This document shows, piece by piece, positions 23,183-24,974 of a DNA stretch of 24,974 bases (positions are counted from its first letter, which is position 1; every line of letters starts with the position of its first letter). This DNA comes from Methanosarcina sp. UBA293 (GTDB taxonomy: Archaea; Halobacteriota; Methanosarcinia; Methanosarcinales; Methanosarcinaceae), in the NCBI GenBank assembly GCA_002499445.1, contig DALS01000041.1, positions 1 to 24,974 on the forward strand, given 5' to 3'. Position numbers and translations under genes: made by a program. The notes under the pieces are model-generated. The model searched no databases. It was not told the DNA's origin and saw only the letters and a list, made by a program, of their open reading frames with translations.

Positions 23183-24325
23183 ATGATAGACGTAAACTTC
23201 CGGTACAGCAAGAAAAATTCTTACAGCTTTGCAGTCCTTTCGCCTTTACTGCCGGAAGCCGGGTTTGTAGACAAACCTGTAAACGGGATTATGATTTACA
23301 GTTTTACAACGCGCCAGGCAGCAAAGGTTTTCAGGGAAGTAAAAAGTGCAGGCACAGACTCGATTTTCATTGCAGGAGGCTCTCATCCATCCGGGGCTCC
23401 AGAAGAGACACTTGAATACTTTGATTATATCGTGATCGGAGAAGGGGAAGAAACCCTTCCGGAACTTGTTAAAGTAATCCAGGAAAGGGAAAATCCGGGA
23501 AAAATATTTGGCATCGCATTCAGAGATCCGAGAACCAATAAAGTTGTCATAACTCCGAAAAGGCCCTATGTAGACCTTGATTCCTATCCCTGTTTTGACC
23601 CTGAAAAACTTCGGGCTCCTATTGAAATCAGTAGAGGATGTCCTTGGGGCTGCAAGTACTGCCAGACTCCAAGGCTTTTCGGAAAAGAGGTCAGACACAG
23701 AAGTATAGATTCTATTGTGAAAAATGCAGAATATTATAATGACCTCCGCTTTATAGCTTCCAATGCCTTAGGCTATGGGAGTGATGGAATTCACCCCAGA
23801 TTTGATAAGGTTGAGAAATTGCTCTCTGCACTTCACAAACTGCCTGATAAGAATATCTACTTCGGAACATTTCCTTCTGAAGTGCGTCCGGAATTCGTGA
23901 CCGATGAATCGGCTGAACTTGTAAGAAAATACTGTGCAAACGATAGCCTTAGCCTTGGAGCTCAATCTGGTAGTGATCGAATTCTAAAAGAGATTCGAAG
24001 AGGGCATACTGTGGAAGACAGTATTTCAGCTGTTGAGTGCTGCCTGGAGCATGAAATAACTCCAGCGGCTGATTTTATCTTCGGCCTTCCCACCGAAACC
24101 GAAGAAGACCAAGAAAAAAGCCTTGACCTTGTCCGCTGGATCTGCAAGAAAGGCGGCACAGTAAGGGCTCATTACATGACTCCCCTGCCAGGTACTCCAT
24201 ATGCATCAGCTGTCCCAGCAGAAGTAACTGATCGAGTTAGGCGAGAACTTGGAAAGCTTGCCCTTGGGGGCAAACTCACAGGATATTGGGAAAAACACCG
24301 AAAATCTGAAAAAAAGTTGGATTAA
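23183..24325 (+). CDS. B12-binding / radical SAM protein, MJ1487-like
   Basis: Protein of 380 aa with an N-terminal cobalamin-binding-like Rossmann region (about 1-120: FIAGGSHPSGAPEETL and DYIVIGEGEETLPEL) and a radical SAM barrel starting at SRGCPWGCKYC with Cys153, Cys157 and Cys160. Later blocks SLGAQSGSDRILKEIRRGH and FIFGLPTETEEDQ are typical of the Elp3/MiaB-like barrel. The set-up resembles the archaeal TIGR04013 (MJ_1487) family, whose reaction I cannot name. The usual B12-base-binding DxHxxG motif is not evident, so cobalamin binding is uncertain. ATG at 23183 has GAGG five bases upstream. Likely co-transcribed with the M50 peptidase and followed by a strong hairpin. Confidence 0.87.
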   Translation: MIDVNFRYSKKNSYSFAVLSPLLPEAGFVDKPVNGIMIYSFTTRQAAKVFREVKSAGTDSIFIAGGSHPSGAPEETLEYFDYIVIGEGEETLPELVKVIQERENPGKIFGIAFRDPRTNKVVITPKRPYVDLDSYPCFDPEKLRAPIEISRGCPWGCKYCQTPRLFGKEVRHRSIDSIVKNAEYYNDLRFIASNALGYGSDGIHPRFDKVEKLLSALHKLPDKNIYFGTFPSEVRPEFVTDESAELVRKYCANDSLSLGAQSGSDRILKEIRRGHTVEDSISAVECCLEHEITPAADFIFGLPTETEEDQEKSLDLVRWICKKGGTVRAHYMTPLPGTPYASAVPAEVTDRVRRELGKLALGGKLTGYWEKHRKSEKKLD

Positions 24326-24333
24326 GGATCAGG

Positions 24334-24372
24334 TTTAAAGCCGACATTTGAAATTCAAGTATCGGCTTTAAA
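24334..24372 (+). terminator. Strong hairpin after the radical SAM gene
   Basis: TTTAAAGCCGA (24334-24344) pairs perfectly with TCGGCTTTAAA (24362-24372), and inside the loop TTGAA pairs with TTCAA. It begins 9 bases after the TAA. This is a good candidate for transcript end or 3' stabilisation. Confidence 0.65.
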
Positions 24373-24868
24373 AACCAGATTTCGTATTTCTGATTCAAAA
24401 AACCACTAAGATAATTCCGCACAAGTTATTTGCTTTGATCCTATTATTGTCTTCTTATATCAACTCCTGTAACCTAACTCGAGTTTATGTCCCTATTTTT
24501 GTTTTTCTAGCTTATTTCTGGTTCTTGTTAAATTTCTTGGATATAATTATTCATTTATTATTTTGGTTAAGCCGTTTTTTAAGTTATTTTTATTGATCTT
24601 GTACTACCGGTTGTTCTTTTAATCAAACAATAATTTGAGTTTTGCTACTTCTTTGGTATAGAGTACGTGTTTTTTGAGTTTAGGAGACTCTCATACTGAC
24701 GTACATAAATATGGGAGGTTTTTTCGTTTTTGGTCCATAAGTATTAAAGTAGTTAATGTATTTATAATTTGTTGCTACTAATTTGAAATTAAGTACGTGT
24801 CTTGCTGAATTGTTTAATAGAATTACGACTCCCAAGTTCCACAATCTTTTTCAAAAAAAGCTGCTCAC
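24373..24868. other. AT-rich stretch without a gene
   Basis: About 500 bp with stops in all frames and no recognisable RNA gene. The word agtacgtgt occurs twice (about 24662 and 24792), and GGGAGG near 24714 has no usable start and frame after it. I see nothing else. Confidence 0.5.
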
Positions 24869-24974
24869 AAACTTTTGAGAAAAGTTTGATCAAAAACCCC
24901 TAGAAGCGGCGTGATCACAACCCTTTTCAAAAATGGCTTGACCGCAAACTTTTTCAAAAAAAGTTTGATCAAAA
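24869..24974. repeat. Repeated hairpin with GATCAAAA tail
   Basis: AAACTTTTGAGAAAAGTTT (24869-24887) is a perfect 8-bp stem with a 3-base loop and is followed by GATCAAAA. A near copy, AAACTTTTT-C-AAAAAAAGTTT plus GATCAAAA, is at 24946-24974 and runs to the window edge. Similar pieces (ctttttcaaaaaaag at 24846, cccttttcaaaaatgg at 24921) lie around them. It looks like a dispersed intergenic repeat or terminator family. Confidence 0.7.

Noticed and set aside
1..24974. tRNA, rRNA or insertion sequence
   Set aside because: I looked for tRNA T-loop signatures with matching acceptor stems, for rRNA-like conserved words and for transposase motifs with terminal repeats, and found none I could support.

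Overview
The window most likely comes from a Methanosarcina-type methanogenic archaeon. The reasons are a moderately AT-rich genome, ribosome binding sites of the GGAGGT/GGTG type, an archaeal phosphomevalonate dehydratase / anhydromevalonate phosphate decarboxylase cluster, an aconitase plus citrate synthase pair, several radical SAM genes, and two otherwise intact genes interrupted only by in-frame TAG, as expected where TAG is read as pyrrolysine. The genus call is an inference from gene content; no rRNA or tRNA gene is visible.

Layout. (1) 141-1085: a UbiA-type membrane prenyltransferase on the plus strand. (2) 1209-4600, minus strand: a three-gene set of radical SAM/SPASM protein, EgtD-like methyltransferase and arginine-deiminase-fold enzyme. 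The first two genes each need a TAG codon to be read through (4361-4363 and 3166-3168), and a 31-bp tandem repeat lies between them. (3) 4886-6813, plus strand: a membrane-anchored hypothetical protein and an SPL-family radical SAM protein. (4) 6831-7165, minus strand: a carboxymuconolactone-decarboxylase-like gene with a frameshift in a run of five G. (5) 7280-13564, minus strand: a probable cell-envelope glycan region with a 600-aa secreted protein, a methyltransferase, a stretch of gene debris, and an overlapping trio of flippase-like protein, GT4 glycosyltransferase and polysaccharide deacetylase. (6) 14260-18561, plus strand: aconitase and citrate synthase, the entry to the partial oxidative TCA route that feeds 2-oxoglutarate synthesis. 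(7) 18940-21887, plus strand: a UbiD-type decarboxylase and the large and small subunits of an aconitase-X enzyme, which together fit two consecutive steps of the archaeal mevalonate pathway to isoprenoid lipids. (8) 21980-24325, plus strand: a site-2-protease-like membrane peptidase and a B12-binding/radical SAM protein, followed by a clear hairpin and about 600 bp with no gene but with intergenic repeats.

The most interesting part is region 2. Of 19 coding regions, including one frameshifted gene, none ends in TAG: 14 end in TAA and 5 in TGA. The only two gene-interrupting in-frame TAGs I found split neighbouring genes at points where neither half would work alone. The simplest reading is a small, undescribed gene set with two pyrrolysine-containing (or TAG-read-through) enzymes outside the methylamine methyltransferases.
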